Assembly (NCBI RefSeq): GCF_018866325.1
Contig: NZ_CP076457.1
Location: 310,001-374,000 of the forward strand
Length of the DNA: 64,000 bases
Direction: 5' to 3'
DNA from: Streptomyces sp. YPW6
GTDB lineage: Bacteria > Actinomycetota > Actinomycetes > Streptomycetales > Streptomycetaceae
The translations under genes were made by a program, and so were the position numbers. The notes beneath the pieces are model-generated. The model made no database searches. It was not told the DNA's origin and saw nothing but the letters and a program-made list of their open reading frames with translations. Numbering within the stretch: the stretch's first letter is position 1; each line of letters begins with the position of its first letter. Below are positions 51,998 through 62,433 of the stretch, one piece after another.

Positions 51998-53706
51998 GCG
52001 AGTCCGGTACGGGCACGGAGGCCGGAGCGCGGCCGGCGGACGCGGCGGCGAACCCGGCTCCGCCGCTCCTCCCGGCGCCGGGGGCGGGTCCGGAGGGGAC
52101 CGGCGCGGCGGAGAGGGAGAGCGGCGAGGCGCCCCGGCTGGGGGCCTTCCTCGCGCGGGCGGCGGCGGGCACGGCGGTGCTGACCGTGCTGGGGGCCGTC
52201 CTGGGTCTGGTGCGGGACCAGGCCATCGCCCGGTACTTCGGGGCGAGTGACGCGAGTGACGCGTTCCTGATCGCCTGGACGGTGCCCGAGATGGCGGCGA
52301 CGCTGCTGATCGAGGACGGGATGGCGCTCCTCCTCGTCCCGGCGTTCAGTCTCGCCCTCACCCGTCGCGCCCGCGGCGGGGCGGAGGAGGGAGCCGACCC
52401 CGTACGGGACCTGGTGGCGGCCACGCTCCCCCGGCTGTTCCTGCTGCTCTCCGGGGGCGCGGCGCTGCTCATCGCCGGAGCGCCGTGGGTCGTGGGCGTG
52501 CTCGCCCCGGGGCTCGCCGATCCCCGGCTCGCGGTGGACTGCACCCGGCTGACCGCGGTCACCGTGCTGACCTTCGGGATCACCGGCTACTTCAGCGCCG
52601 CGCTGCGCGCGCACCGCAGCTTCCTGCCGCCCGCCGGGGTCTACGTCGCGTACAACCTCGGCATCATCGGGATGACGCTGGCCCTGCACGCGGCCTGGGG
52701 GGTGCGGGCGGCCGCCGCGGGTGTCGCGGTGGGCAGTGCGCTCATGATCCTCACCCAGCTCCCCGTGTTCCTGCGGCTGGTACCGCTCGCCCGGCCGCGG
52801 CTGCCACGCCGGGGACGGCCGAGGCGGCGGGCGGTGCGCGGCGCTCCGCTGCTGGGTTTCGCGGTGCTGGCCCCGGTGGTCCTGTTCGTGGTGAGCCGTC
52901 AGTCCCAGGTGCTGGTGGAGCGGTTCCTGGCCTCCACCCTGCCCGCCGGGGCGATCTCGCATCTGAACTACGCGCAGAAGGTCGCGCAGATGCCGATGGT
53001 GCTGTCGCTGATGATCTGCACGGTCACCTTTCCGGTCGTCGCCCAGGCCATGGCCGCCGGGGAGCACGAGAAGGCCCGGCGGCGGGTCGAACGGGACCTC
53101 GGTCTCGCCGGACTGGTGGTGCTGCTCGGCACGGCGGTCGTGCTCGGCTACGCGCCCCAGATCATCGACGTGCTCTTCCAGCGCGGCGCGTTCGACGCCG
53201 CGGACACCGCGTCGACCGCCCAGGTCATGCGGGTCTACGCACTGGGCCTGCTCGGGCACTGCCTGGTCGGCGCGCTGAGCCGGCCGTTCTTCTCGTCCGG
53301 GCGGCCCACCTGGTTCCCGGCGTTCGCGATGGGGACCGGACTGCTGGTCACGATGGGGGCCGGCTACGCGCTGACGTACCGCTTCGGCGTGGACGGCATC
53401 GCGACCGCCAACGCGCTGGGGATCAGCGCCACGGCCCTGCTGCTCCTGATGGGCCTCGGCACCCGCGTGGTGCCGATCAGGGCCCGGGACGTGACGCTCT
53501 CGCTGAGCCGGCTCGCCGGGGCGTCGCTGGCGGCGGGCGCGGCGGGCTGGGCGTGCGCCCCGCTCGTGTCCGAGCCGGTGCTGAGCCTGGCCGCCGGCTG
53601 TCTCCTCGTCCCCGCCGTGTTCTTCCTGACCGGCCTCGCCCTGCGCTCGCCCGAGGTCGTCTCCCTGCTGGCACTCACCCGACGGAGGTTCCTCGATGGC
53701 CGCTGA
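51994..53706 (+). CDS. MurJ/MviN-type lipid-linked oligosaccharide flippase
   Basis: 570 aa with about 14 membrane helices of the MOP exporter superfamily, MurJ branch: AVLGLVRDQAIARYFGASDASDAFLIAW, AGAISHLNYAQKVAQMPMVLSLMICTVTFPVVAQ, IIDVLFQRGAFDAADTASTAQVMRVYALGLLGHC. In this operon it most likely flips the lipid-linked repeat unit rather than lipid II. A cytosolic 55-residue disordered N-terminus is unusual. Confidence 0.9.
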   Translation: MSESGTGTEAGARPADAAANPAPPLLPAPGAGPEGTGAAERESGEAPRLGAFLARAAAGTAVLTVLGAVLGLVRDQAIARYFGASDASDAFLIAWTVPEMAATLLIEDGMALLLVPAFSLALTRRARGGAEEGADPVRDLVAATLPRLFLLLSGGAALLIAGAPWVVGVLAPGLADPRLAVDCTRLTAVTVLTFGITGYFSAALRAHRSFLPPAGVYVAYNLGIIGMTLALHAAWGVRAAAAGVAVGSALMILTQLPVFLRLVPLARPRLPRRGRPRRRAVRGAPLLGFAVLAPVVLFVVSRQSQVLVERFLASTLPAGAISHLNYAQKVAQMPMVLSLMICTVTFPVVAQAMAAGEHEKARRRVERDLGLAGLVVLLGTAVVLGYAPQIIDVLFQRGAFDAADTASTAQVMRVYALGLLGHCLVGALSRPFFSSGRPTWFPAFAMGTGLLVTMGAGYALTYRFGVDGIATANALGISATALLLLMGLGTRVVPIRARDVTLSLSRLAGASLAAGAAGWACAPLVSEPVLSLAAGCLLVPAVFFLTGLALRSPEVVSLLALTRRRFLDGR

Positions 53707-54508
53707 GTCCTCGGCACACCGCGCCGACGCCCCCTCGTCCCGGCTCCGCCCGCACACCCGCCGTCCGCCGTGGATCCTCACCTACCACTCGGTGACGGAC
53801 CCGAGCGACGATCCGTACGGCATCACGGTCTCCCCCCAGCGCCTCGACGAGCAGTTGTCCTGGCTGCGCAGCAGGCGGCTGACGGGGGTGGGCGTGTCGG
53901 AGCTGCTGCGCGCGGGGGCGGCGGGGCGGCGCGGCCTGGTGGGCCTGACCTTCGACGACGGGTACGCGGACTTCCTCGACGAGGCGCTGCCCGTGCTGCG
54001 CAAGCACGGCTGCCGGGCGACGGTCTTCGTCCTGCCGGGCCGGCCCGGCGGGGTCAACGAGTGGGACCCGCTCGGCCCGCGCAAGCCGCTGCTCACCCAC
54101 GACGACGTCCGGCGGGTCGCCGCCGCGGGCATGGAGGTCGGCTCGCACGGGCTGTACCACCAGGACCTGACGGAGCTCTGCGACGAGGAACTGCGGCGCG
54201 AGACCGCTCGGAGCAGGGAGCTGATCGGCGAGCTCACCGGCACGCTCCCGGAAGGCTTCTGCTACCCGTACGGCTTCCTCGACCGCCGGGTCACGGACGC
54301 CGCGCGCCGGGCGGGCTACGGCTACGCGTGTGCGCTGACCCCCGGTCCGCTGCTCAGCCGGTTCGCCCTGCCCCGGACCCACATCAGCCAGGCGGACCGG
54401 GGGGTGCGGCTGTGGGCGAAGGACCTGCGGCACGGACTGCGGCAGGTGGCGGTGCCGGGCACGGGCGCGCGGACCGCCGGGCCGGCGCGGGCGGGCGGTC
54501 CCCGGTGA
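53696..54508 (+). CDS. Polysaccharide deacetylase (NodB-like)
   Basis: 270 aa. CE4 motifs: LTYHSV, catalytic FDDGYADF, metal-site SHGLYHQDLTEL (HxxxH) and CYPYGFLDRRV. No signal peptide, so it acts in the cytoplasm or at the membrane face. Overlaps the flippase end by 11 bases, with GGAGG ahead of the ATG. Predicted to deacetylate an N-acetyl sugar of the repeat unit. Confidence 0.9.
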   Translation: MAAESSAHRADAPSSRLRPHTRRPPWILTYHSVTDPSDDPYGITVSPQRLDEQLSWLRSRRLTGVGVSELLRAGAAGRRGLVGLTFDDGYADFLDEALPVLRKHGCRATVFVLPGRPGGVNEWDPLGPRKPLLTHDDVRRVAAAGMEVGSHGLYHQDLTELCDEELRRETARSRELIGELTGTLPEGFCYPYGFLDRRVTDAARRAGYGYACALTPGPLLSRFALPRTHISQADRGVRLWAKDLRHGLRQVAVPGTGARTAGPARAGGPR

Positions 54509-55641
54509 GGGCGCTGCACGTCATCACCGGTCTCGGGGTCGGCGGCGCCGAGCGGCAGTTGCGCCTGCTGCTGCGCCATCTGCCCGTGGAGTGCGATGTG
54601 GTGACGCTCACCAACCCGGGGGCGGTCGCGGCGGAGCTGCGGTCCGACGGGATCCGGGTGGCGCACCTCGGGATGCGCGGGAACCGGGACCTGTCGGCCG
54701 TCGGACGCCTCGCCCGGCTCATCCGGGACGGCCGCTACGACCTGGTCCACACGCATCTCTACCGGGCCTGTGTGTACGGCAGGATCGCGGCCCGCCTGGC
54801 CGGGACGCGGGCCGCCGTGGCGACCGAGCACTCCTTGGGGCGGGCCGAGATCGAGGGCCGGCCGCTCACCCGGTCCATCCGCGCCCTCTACCTCTCCACC
54901 GAGCGGCTCGGCGCGGCGACGGTCGCCGTCTCCTCCACCGTGGCCGGCCGACTGCGGGACTGGGGGGTGCCCGCCGACCGGATCCGGCTGGTGCCCAACG
55001 GCATCGACGCGGACCGGTTCCGCTTCGACGCGCGGCGGCGGGCGGAGGTCCGGGGCGCGCTGGACCTCCCCGAGGACGCGTTCGTGGTCGGCGGGGTGGG
55101 GCGGCTGGTGCCGGGCAAGCGGTTCGACGTGCTGATCCGCGCGGTCGCCGCCCTGCCGGAGGCCCGGCTGCTGCTGGCCGGGGACGGGCCCGAGGCCGGT
55201 GCGCTGCGGTCACTGGCCCTGCGTCTGGGAGCGGTGGACCGGATCCGGTTCCTCGGGGAGTGCGACGAGGACGGGACGGGGCCGGTACCGGGGGTTCCGG
55301 CCCTGCTGAGCGCTCTGGACGCCTTCGTCTCGACGTCCCGCGAGGAGTCCTTCGGGCTGGCCGCGGTGGAGGCCCTCGCCGCCGGACTGCCCGTCCTCCA
55401 CGACGCCTGCCCGGCCATCGACGACCTGCCCGCCGCCCACGCCCCGGGCGCGACCCGGATCGCCGGGAGCCCCGAGGAACTGACGGCCCGGCTGCGGCAG
55501 CTGATACAGGCCGCACCGGACCGCCGGCCGCCGCCCCGGGCCGTCGGCCACTACGACATCCGGCGCAGCAGCGAGCGCCTGATGGACGTGTACGCGTACG
55601 CCCTCGACACCGCCCCACCGAACCGGAGAGCCCTCTCATGA
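54505..55641 (+). CDS. GT4 glycosyltransferase (second)
   Basis: 378 aa. ITGLGVGGAERQLRLLLRHL, HTHLYRACVYGRIAARL, VPNGIDADRF, GGVGRLVPGKRFDVLI, and STSREESFGLAAVEALAAGLPV define the EX7E retaining GT-B type. GTG start overlapping the deacetylase stop (GTGA). Extends the lipid-linked unit. Confidence 0.9.
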   Translation: MRALHVITGLGVGGAERQLRLLLRHLPVECDVVTLTNPGAVAAELRSDGIRVAHLGMRGNRDLSAVGRLARLIRDGRYDLVHTHLYRACVYGRIAARLAGTRAAVATEHSLGRAEIEGRPLTRSIRALYLSTERLGAATVAVSSTVAGRLRDWGVPADRIRLVPNGIDADRFRFDARRRAEVRGALDLPEDAFVVGGVGRLVPGKRFDVLIRAVAALPEARLLLAGDGPEAGALRSLALRLGAVDRIRFLGECDEDGTGPVPGVPALLSALDAFVSTSREESFGLAAVEALAAGLPVLHDACPAIDDLPAAHAPGATRIAGSPEELTARLRQLIQAAPDRRPPPRAVGHYDIRRSSERLMDVYAYALDTAPPNRRALS

Positions 55642-56315
55642 CCGACTCACCCGAGCCGCAGCGACACGTCGTCGTCGTCCGTCGGCTGCGTACCGCCCTC
55701 ACCCGGCTGCCGCACTGGTGGCCGCTGCCCGTCAGCGTGCTGATCGGCACCGCGTCCGGGCTCGCGTACGGCGCTCTCGCCACTCCGCAGTACGAGGCCA
55801 CCAGCTATGCGATGGCGGTCGCGGAGGGCGAGACGGACCCCTCGGCAGCGCTGGGATACGCCCAGTCGTACGGGCGGCTGACGACGAGCGACGCGACCCT
55901 CTCGTACGCGCAGGGCGCGGCGGGCGAGACGGTGCGCGAACTGCGGTCCCACGTGACGTCGGAGACCTCCCCCGACTCGCCGATGATCTCCGTGACGGGC
56001 ACGTCCTCGGACCGTCACAAGGCGGCCGACATCGCCAACGCGGTGATCGAGGCCGTCATCGTGAGCAGCGGTCATGTCTCCAAGGACACCGGGGTGAAGC
56101 TGATCAAGTTCACCCATGCGATGACGCCGGACCGGCCCGTCTCGCCGTCGGTGCCGCTGGGCGCCGCGGTGGGAGCGGCGGCGGGCGGCCTGCTGGGCGG
56201 TCTCGTCCTGCTGGTGCGGCCCCGCCGGGAGGGCTGGAGCGTCGCGGCCCAGGTGCCCGGTCCGGCGGCCGGGGAAGCCGGCGCCGACCAGGACGAGCGG
56301 GAGCTCGTCCGATGA
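55638..56315 (+). CDS. Wzz-like chain-length/export-associated membrane protein
   Basis: 225 aa. Two membrane helices (LPVSVLIGTASGLAYGALA and AAVGAAAGGLLGGLVLLV) enclose a periplasmic-side segment of about 120 residues, with the TPDRPVSPSV motif before helix 2. This is the Wzz/polysaccharide co-polymerase layout. It has no BY-kinase domain. ATGA couples it to the preceding GT. Confidence 0.85.
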   Translation: MTDSPEPQRHVVVVRRLRTALTRLPHWWPLPVSVLIGTASGLAYGALATPQYEATSYAMAVAEGETDPSAALGYAQSYGRLTTSDATLSYAQGAAGETVRELRSHVTSETSPDSPMISVTGTSSDRHKAADIANAVIEAVIVSSGHVSKDTGVKLIKFTHAMTPDRPVSPSVPLGAAVGAAAGGLLGGLVLLVRPRREGWSVAAQVPGPAAGEAGADQDERELVR

Positions 56316-57460
56316 CGGCGCGACGGGCGGGCAGCCTGACCGTGACGCTGTGCCGGGACTTCCGGGAGTTCGGCGCGCTCGCCGGCGAGTGGGACGCGCT
56401 GCACCGCCGCTGCGCCACGCCCACCCCGTTCCAGAGCCACGCCTGGCTGCACTCGTGGTGGATGTCCTACGGCCAGGAGGGCCGGCTGCGGGTGCTGCTG
56501 GTCCGCCGGGCGGGGCGGCTGATCGGGGCGGCGCCGCTGATGCTGGTGCACCGTCCGATGCCGCTGCTCGTCCCGATGGGCGGAGCCGTCTCCGACTTCT
56601 TCGACATCCTCCTCGACCAGGAGGAGGCCGGGTACGCCGTGGGGGCCCTGGGGCGCGGTCTGGACCGGGCGGCCCGGCACACCGTGGTGGATCTGCGGGA
56701 GGTCCGGCCGGACGCGTCGGCGCAACTGCTGTTCGGACGGTGGCCGGGGGCCCGCAGCCGGCTCACGGACTCGACGTGCATGGAGCTGCCCGCCGAGCCG
56801 CTGGACGACCGCGTGGCGCGGCTGACGGGCTCGCGGGGCCAGCGGCTGCGCTCCAAGCTGCGCAAGGTCGACGCCCTGGGCATCGAGGCGCATCGCGTTC
56901 CGCGGGACGCGGTGCCCGCCGCGATCGGCACACTGCTGCGGCTGCACGAGCGTCAGTGGGAGGGCCGGACGGTCAACCCCGAACACCTCCGGGCGCGGTT
57001 CTCGGACCATCTGATCCGGTCGGTGGGACGGATGGTGGGGGACGGCACGGCGGCCCTGACCGAGTTCCGGCTGGAGGGCGAGGTGGTGGCGTCCAACCTG
57101 TCGTTGCAGTCGGGGCCGCTGACGGGCGGCTATCTGTACGGTGCGGATCCGGTGCTGCGCGCGCGGAAGGTCGACGTGTCGACGATGCTGCTGCGCGAGG
57201 TCTCCCAGCAGGCTGCGGACGGCGGGCGTACGGTGCTGAGCCTGCTGCGCGGTGCGGAGAGCTACAAGAACCACTGGGGGCCGGTGCCGGTGGTCAATCA
57301 GCGGCTGCTGCTGGCCCGGCCCGGTCTGGAGCCGCTGCTGCGGCTGCGCGAGTCGCAGGTGGCGGTGCGGGAGCGGGCGGCGGAGACCGTCAAGGCCAGG
57401 TTCCCCGCGGCGCGGGACTGGCACGAGCGGCTGTCGGGACTGCCCCTGGTCGGACGGTGA
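56312..57460 (+). CDS. GNAT/FemAB-like acyltransferase (CelD/BcsL-type)
   Basis: 382 aa. FQSHAWLHSWW near the N-terminus, RSKLRKVDALG at about 188, and a C-terminal acyltransferase domain (HERQWEGR, EVVASNLSLQSGPLTGGYLYGADP, LSLLRGAESYKNHWGP) match the PF13480-type family linked to exopolysaccharide clusters. It may acylate or aminoacylate sugars of the repeat unit. Last gene of the operon (ATGA coupling). Confidence 0.86.
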   Translation: MTARRAGSLTVTLCRDFREFGALAGEWDALHRRCATPTPFQSHAWLHSWWMSYGQEGRLRVLLVRRAGRLIGAAPLMLVHRPMPLLVPMGGAVSDFFDILLDQEEAGYAVGALGRGLDRAARHTVVDLREVRPDASAQLLFGRWPGARSRLTDSTCMELPAEPLDDRVARLTGSRGQRLRSKLRKVDALGIEAHRVPRDAVPAAIGTLLRLHERQWEGRTVNPEHLRARFSDHLIRSVGRMVGDGTAALTEFRLEGEVVASNLSLQSGPLTGGYLYGADPVLRARKVDVSTMLLREVSQQAADGGRTVLSLLRGAESYKNHWGPVPVVNQRLLLARPGLEPLLRLRESQVAVRERAAETVKARFPAARDWHERLSGLPLVGR

Positions 57461-57549
57461 CACGCGGGGTGTACGCCGGACGGCGGCGTCGGAGGTACCA
57501 CCTGTGAGCAGATCCGTTACCGACCGGCGTCTTCCGCGTTGTCAGGGGG

Positions 57550-57568
57550 TGCGGACCTCGTGTCCGCA
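57550..57568 (+). promoter_or_regulatory. Leader hairpin ahead of the chaplin gene
   Basis: TGCGGAC-CTCGT-GTCCGCA, enclosed by GGGGG (57545-57549) and CCCCC (57575-57579), ends 20 bases before the chaplin ribosome site AAGGAG. Could be a regulatory leader or an mRNA stabiliser. The rest of 57461-57599 shows no other feature. Confidence 0.5.
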
Positions 57569-57599
57569 GCACAACCCCCTTCTTTACAAGGAGTTCTCC

Positions 57600-57884
57600 A
57601 TGTCTCGTATGACGAAGGTCGCCGCTGTCATGGCCGGCACCGGCGCCCTCATCGCCGGCGGCGCCGGCATGGCGTCCGCGGACGCCGGTGCGCAGGCCCT
57701 CGCCGCCGGCTCCCCCGGGGTCGGTTCGGGCAACGCCGTCCAGGTTCCCGTGCACGTCCCGGTGAACGTCTGCGGCAACACGATCAACGTGATCGGTCTG
57801 CTGAACCCGACCTTCGGAAACACCTGCGCCAACGTCTCCGAGGGCCACCACGACACCGGCGGCGACTACGGCTACGGCCGCTGA
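57600..57884 (+). CDS. Short chaplin (surface amyloid protein)
   Basis: 94 aa. Signal peptide (about 1-28, ASA), then one chaplin domain: AGSPGVGSGNAVQVPVHVPVNVCGNTINVIGLLNPTFGNTCANVS with two cysteines for the disulphide. Self-assembles at the air-water interface of aerial hyphae and spores. A His/Gly/Tyr-rich tail (EGHHDTGGDYGYGR) extends past the usual end. AAGGAG precedes the ATG. No LPXTG, so a short chaplin, not covalently anchored. Confidence 0.93.
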   Translation: MSRMTKVAAVMAGTGALIAGGAGMASADAGAQALAAGSPGVGSGNAVQVPVHVPVNVCGNTINVIGLLNPTFGNTCANVSEGHHDTGGDYGYGR

Positions 57885-57900
57885 TCTCCCTGCGGTTACC

Positions 57901-57940
57901 GAACGGCCGGCTCCCTCCGTGCGGAGGGAGCCGGCCGTTC
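57901..57940. terminator. Bidirectional terminator between chaplin and tyrosinase genes
   Basis: Perfect 18-bp stem (GAACGGCCGGCTCCCTCC / GTGC / complement). Confidence 0.9.
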
Positions 57941-57952
57941 CGTCGTCCGGTC

Positions 57953-58816
57953 TCAGGCGTAGCGGTAGATCTTGCCGTGGTCGAGGAGCTTCCTCGGGGT
58001 CACGCCCCACGGGGGCATCGCCTCGTCGAGGCCGAAGACGTAGTCCCGCTCGGGGCCGGGTGAGGCGGGTTTGCGGCCCGGGAGATAGGCGGACCGGGGG
58101 TGCGCCGTGCGCCAGCGGTCCCAGAGCAGGTCGATGAAGGAGTGGTGGAGCCAGAACACCGGGTCCTCGGGGGAGGCCGCGCCCGCCATCGGCCCGCCGA
58201 CCCACTGGTGGACCCGGTTGTGGAGGCCCACCGCGCGCACGCCCCGGATGCCCCATCCCTCGACCCGGTTGCGGAAGCCCTCGGTGCTGACGCTGTTCCA
58301 GGGCTCGGTGTCGTAGACGGGGTCCTTCAGTGCCCGTGCCACGTCGTCCCCGGTGGGCAGGGAGACCGGGTCCCTTCCGGGCCTGCCGAAGTTGCGGGTG
58401 AGGTAGTGCTCGTCGGTGACGCCCCTGCCGACGCTCCAGTTGCCCGTCGCGTAGGCGAAGGGACCGGTGGTGACCCGGCGGTCGCCCGGCCTCCCGTCGC
58501 CGCCGAGGAAGTCCTCCGCCCAGAGCGACGAGGTCGGTTCGTTGTCCTGGGTCCAGTCCCAGTAGGGGACGCTCACGCCCGCGTCGACGCGCTGGAGGGC
58601 CTTCTCGAACTCCAGCAGGTACTGGCGGTGCCAGGGGAAGAACGAGGAGGTCATGTGCGCCGGGCGCGGCCGGTGTTCGGTGTCCATGACGTAGTACTCC
58701 CGGTGCATGACGACGAAGTCGTCGTAGCGGCCCGAGCGCTTCAGTTTCAGGATCGCGTCGATGAGCCGGCGCTTCTCGGTGCGCGTGAGGTCGCGCTGGT
58801 TCTTGCGGGTGTACAC
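57953..58816 (-). CDS. melC2: Tyrosinase (MelC2)
   Basis: 287 aa type 3 copper monooxygenase turning tyrosine into dopaquinone for melanin. Copper A ligands H38, H54 and H63 (AHMTSSFFPWHR) keep the canonical Streptomyces numbering; copper B ligands H199, H203 (GLHNRVHQW) and H225 (FWLHHSF). No signal peptide of its own; exported with MelC1. GTG start with GGAGG upstream. Gene order melC1-melC2 as usual. Confidence 0.95.
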   Translation of the reverse strand: MYTRKNQRDLTRTEKRRLIDAILKLKRSGRYDDFVVMHREYYVMDTEHRPRPAHMTSSFFPWHRQYLLEFEKALQRVDAGVSVPYWDWTQDNEPTSSLWAEDFLGGDGRPGDRRVTTGPFAYATGNWSVGRGVTDEHYLTRNFGRPGRDPVSLPTGDDVARALKDPVYDTEPWNSVSTEGFRNRVEGWGIRGVRAVGLHNRVHQWVGGPMAGAASPEDPVFWLHHSFIDLLWDRWRTAHPRSAYLPGRKPASPGPERDYVFGLDEAMPPWGVTPRKLLDHGKIYRYA

Positions 58817-58835
58817 CGGTGCTGGTCCTCCTGGT

Positions 58836-59312
58836 TCACATGTGGTGCGCGGCGGGCGGTGCGAGCCGGGCGGAGCCGAGTTCGTCGACGGCGGCGCGGG
58901 CCGTCTCCAGCAGCGTCGGATACGACTCGTAGTGCCGGACGTCGCTCAGATAGGTGCCGTCCGCCCGCCTCATGACGTGCAGCGGCCTGCCGTCGATACG
59001 GATCTCGGCGACCGGCTCGGCGGCGCCCGCGATCCGGTCGCCGCCCGGGGCCTCCGCGGGGAGGACGGCGGTCGCCGTCCCCCGGATCTCCCGGCCCCGG
59101 TACATCTCGGTGAACTCCTCCGTGGTGGCCCGGGAGCCGGATCCGGCGCCGGGTCCGGGCGCGGGCCGGGCGGCGCCGGCCGGTTCGTGGCGGAGCAGCG
59201 GGTACAGGGCGCCGGCGGTACCCGTGACGACGGCGGCGGTGAAGGCTCCGCGCAGGACGGTCCGGCGGGAGGGGATGGGGGCGCCGCCCGGTTTCGCGGG
59301 GGTGGGGCTCAT
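58836..59312 (-). CDS. melC1: Tyrosinase cofactor/copper chaperone (MelC1)
   Basis: 158 aa. Twin-arginine signal (PSRRTVLRGAFTAAVVTG) and the conserved core with EFTEMYRGREIRG and DGTYLSDVRHYESYPTLLETARAAVDEL. Carries the tyrosinase through the Tat system and loads copper. First gene of the operon, 19 bases before melC2. Confidence 0.93.
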   Translation of the reverse strand: MSPTPAKPGGAPIPSRRTVLRGAFTAAVVTGTAGALYPLLRHEPAGAARPAPGPGAGSGSRATTEEFTEMYRGREIRGTATAVLPAEAPGGDRIAGAAEPVAEIRIDGRPLHVMRRADGTYLSDVRHYESYPTLLETARAAVDELGSARLAPPAAHHM

Positions 59313-59545
59313 GAGGTGACTGCCTGCCTCTCGTTAACTCGTCCGAGGTGCTTCTGATGGCGATGTTGACAACGAGGCGGTGGCGAAACAGTTCTCGTGC
59401 GTGCGGCGTACGGGCGCACCGGCGGCGGCCTCGTTCCGGCAAACGCGTGAGGGTGCGGGGCGTTCGGCGGTGACGGGCCGCGTCGTGGGAGCTGCGGTGG
59501 CCGGCCGGCCGGACCATGGCTTGGCGAATCGTGGAGGTGGTGGGC

Positions 59546-60835
59546 ATGACCGTTCCGTACCAGTCGTCCGGGGATCCCGTGCTGCGCGCGGCGGACGTCG
59601 ATCTGGCCGACCCGGCGTTCTGGCGGCTGCCGCGCCCCCAGCGGCTCCGGGCCTTCGCCCTGCTGCGGGAGCTGGACGCGCCGGTGCTGTTCACGCCCCG
59701 GCCCGGTACGGCGCGTACCGCCGGGAAGCCGTTCCACGCGTTGGTGCGCCATGCCGACGTGCGGACGGCGAGCCGTACGCCCGGGGTGTTCGCCAGCGCG
59801 CCCGGGGTGACCACCCCGGAGCCGGCCGGCTGGGCGAAGGCGCTGTTCGGGAACTCGATGGTGAACATGGACGGGCAGGAGCACGCGGCGCTGCGCCGGA
59901 TCGTCTCCCGGCGGTTCACCCCGCGCCTGCTGGCGGGCGTCGAGGAGAACGTCGGGCGGCTCGCGGAGCGGCTGGTGGACGAGCTGATCGCCGAGCGGCC
60001 GCGGGACTTCGTGCTGTCGGCGGCCTCGCGGCTGCCCCTGGAGGTGATCTGCGACCTGATGGGCATCCCGCGGGCCCACCGGGCGCGGATCGCCGAGCAG
60101 ATCGACCACGCCTCGGAGCATGTCGGCGTGGAGCGGCGAGGGCGGGCCCGGATCCGGATCCCGGGGCGCGGGCTGGCCTCCCTGGCCCGGATGCAGTGGG
60201 TGATGGGGAGGCTCGCCGCACAGCGCCGCCGTCACCCCGGGGACGACCTCGTCTCGGCGCTCGTGTGTGCGGACATCGACGGCGAGGCGCTGTCGGGGCG
60301 GCAGTTGGGCGCCTTCTTCTCGCTGCTGCTGGTGGCCGGGGTGGAGACCACCCGCAACGCCATCGCGCACGGGCTGTTCCTGCTCGACCGGCATCCGGAG
60401 CAGCGGGAGCTGCTGCGGTCCGACTTCGACCGGTACATCGGCGGGGCCGTCGACGAGATCGTGCGGCATTCGACTCCGATCATCCAGTTCCGCAGGACGG
60501 TCACCGCCGAATTCGCCCTGGGCGGTCGCACATTCCTGCCGGGCGAGAAAGTCGCACTCATCCACGCGTCCGCCAACCGCGATGAGGCTGTTTTCACCCA
60601 TCCGGATCGCTTCGACATCACCCGCTCGCCCAATCCTCATCTGGGATATGGCGGCGGGGGTCCGCACCACTGCCTGGGTGCGCATCTGGCCCGCCTCGAA
60701 ATGACCGCGCTGTTCCGGGAACTGATCGACCGACGCCCCGTCATGGGCGGTCTGGGCGACCCGGGACTGGTCGATTCGAATTTCGACAACCGGGTCGGCT
60801 CGTTACCGTTCACCTTCGGCCCAACATTCACCTGA
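59546..60835 (+). CDS. Cytochrome P450
   Basis: 429 aa, soluble. I-helix AGVETTRNAIAHG, K-helix EIVR (ExxR), and heme loop GYGGGGPHHCLGAHLAR. Sequence features (NMDGQEHAALRRIVSRRFTPR, GGGGPHHCLG) are close to the CYP124/125/142-like group acting on lipid or sterol chains. Substrate not proven. Divergent from melC1; no ferredoxin gene beside it. GGAGG eight bases before ATG. Confidence 0.92.
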   Translation: MTVPYQSSGDPVLRAADVDLADPAFWRLPRPQRLRAFALLRELDAPVLFTPRPGTARTAGKPFHALVRHADVRTASRTPGVFASAPGVTTPEPAGWAKALFGNSMVNMDGQEHAALRRIVSRRFTPRLLAGVEENVGRLAERLVDELIAERPRDFVLSAASRLPLEVICDLMGIPRAHRARIAEQIDHASEHVGVERRGRARIRIPGRGLASLARMQWVMGRLAAQRRRHPGDDLVSALVCADIDGEALSGRQLGAFFSLLLVAGVETTRNAIAHGLFLLDRHPEQRELLRSDFDRYIGGAVDEIVRHSTPIIQFRRTVTAEFALGGRTFLPGEKVALIHASANRDEAVFTHPDRFDITRSPNPHLGYGGGGPHHCLGAHLARLEMTALFRELIDRRPVMGGLGDPGLVDSNFDNRVGSLPFTFGPTFT

Positions 60836-60958
60836 ACGGCACGTCCGCAACGCCGAATACGATAAATGGACTCCCCCCGCATGCCTCCGGGGCATGATGA
60901 TGAAACGCTCTCCCCACCGGGCCGAACGGACCGGAATTCATCACAGCCAGGAGGAGCA

Positions 60959-62227
<1,269 letters not shown>

Positions 62228-62242
62228 CCCCGGGCAGGAGAG

Positions 62243-62275
62243 CGGCTCCGGTCCTCCCGTCGGAGGCCGGAGCCG
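62243..62275. terminator. Hairpin terminator after the GH26-like gene
   Basis: 15-base arm CGGCTCCGGTCCTCC pairs with GGAGGCCGGAGCCG (one bulge), 16 bases past the stop. A second hairpin, CCGGACCGCGC / 12-base loop / GCGCGGTCCGG (62356-62389), lies before the next gene. Confidence 0.65.
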
Positions 62276-62433
62276 ACCACCCGCACGGGTCCAGCGGGGG
62301 ACGAGCCCCCAGGCGGCCATGTCCCGCCCGTCACGCCGCCGAACGGGAACCGCGCCCGGACCGCGCACGCGGCACCGGGCGCGGTCCGGGGCGACGCGCG
62401 ACCATGGAAACCTACAGAGGGTGGTGAGGTGCA

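Noticed and set aside
59309-60685. 458-codon leftward frame opposite the P450
   Set aside because: Antisense to the heme-binding and I-helix motifs of a clear P450; composition is typical of a shadow.
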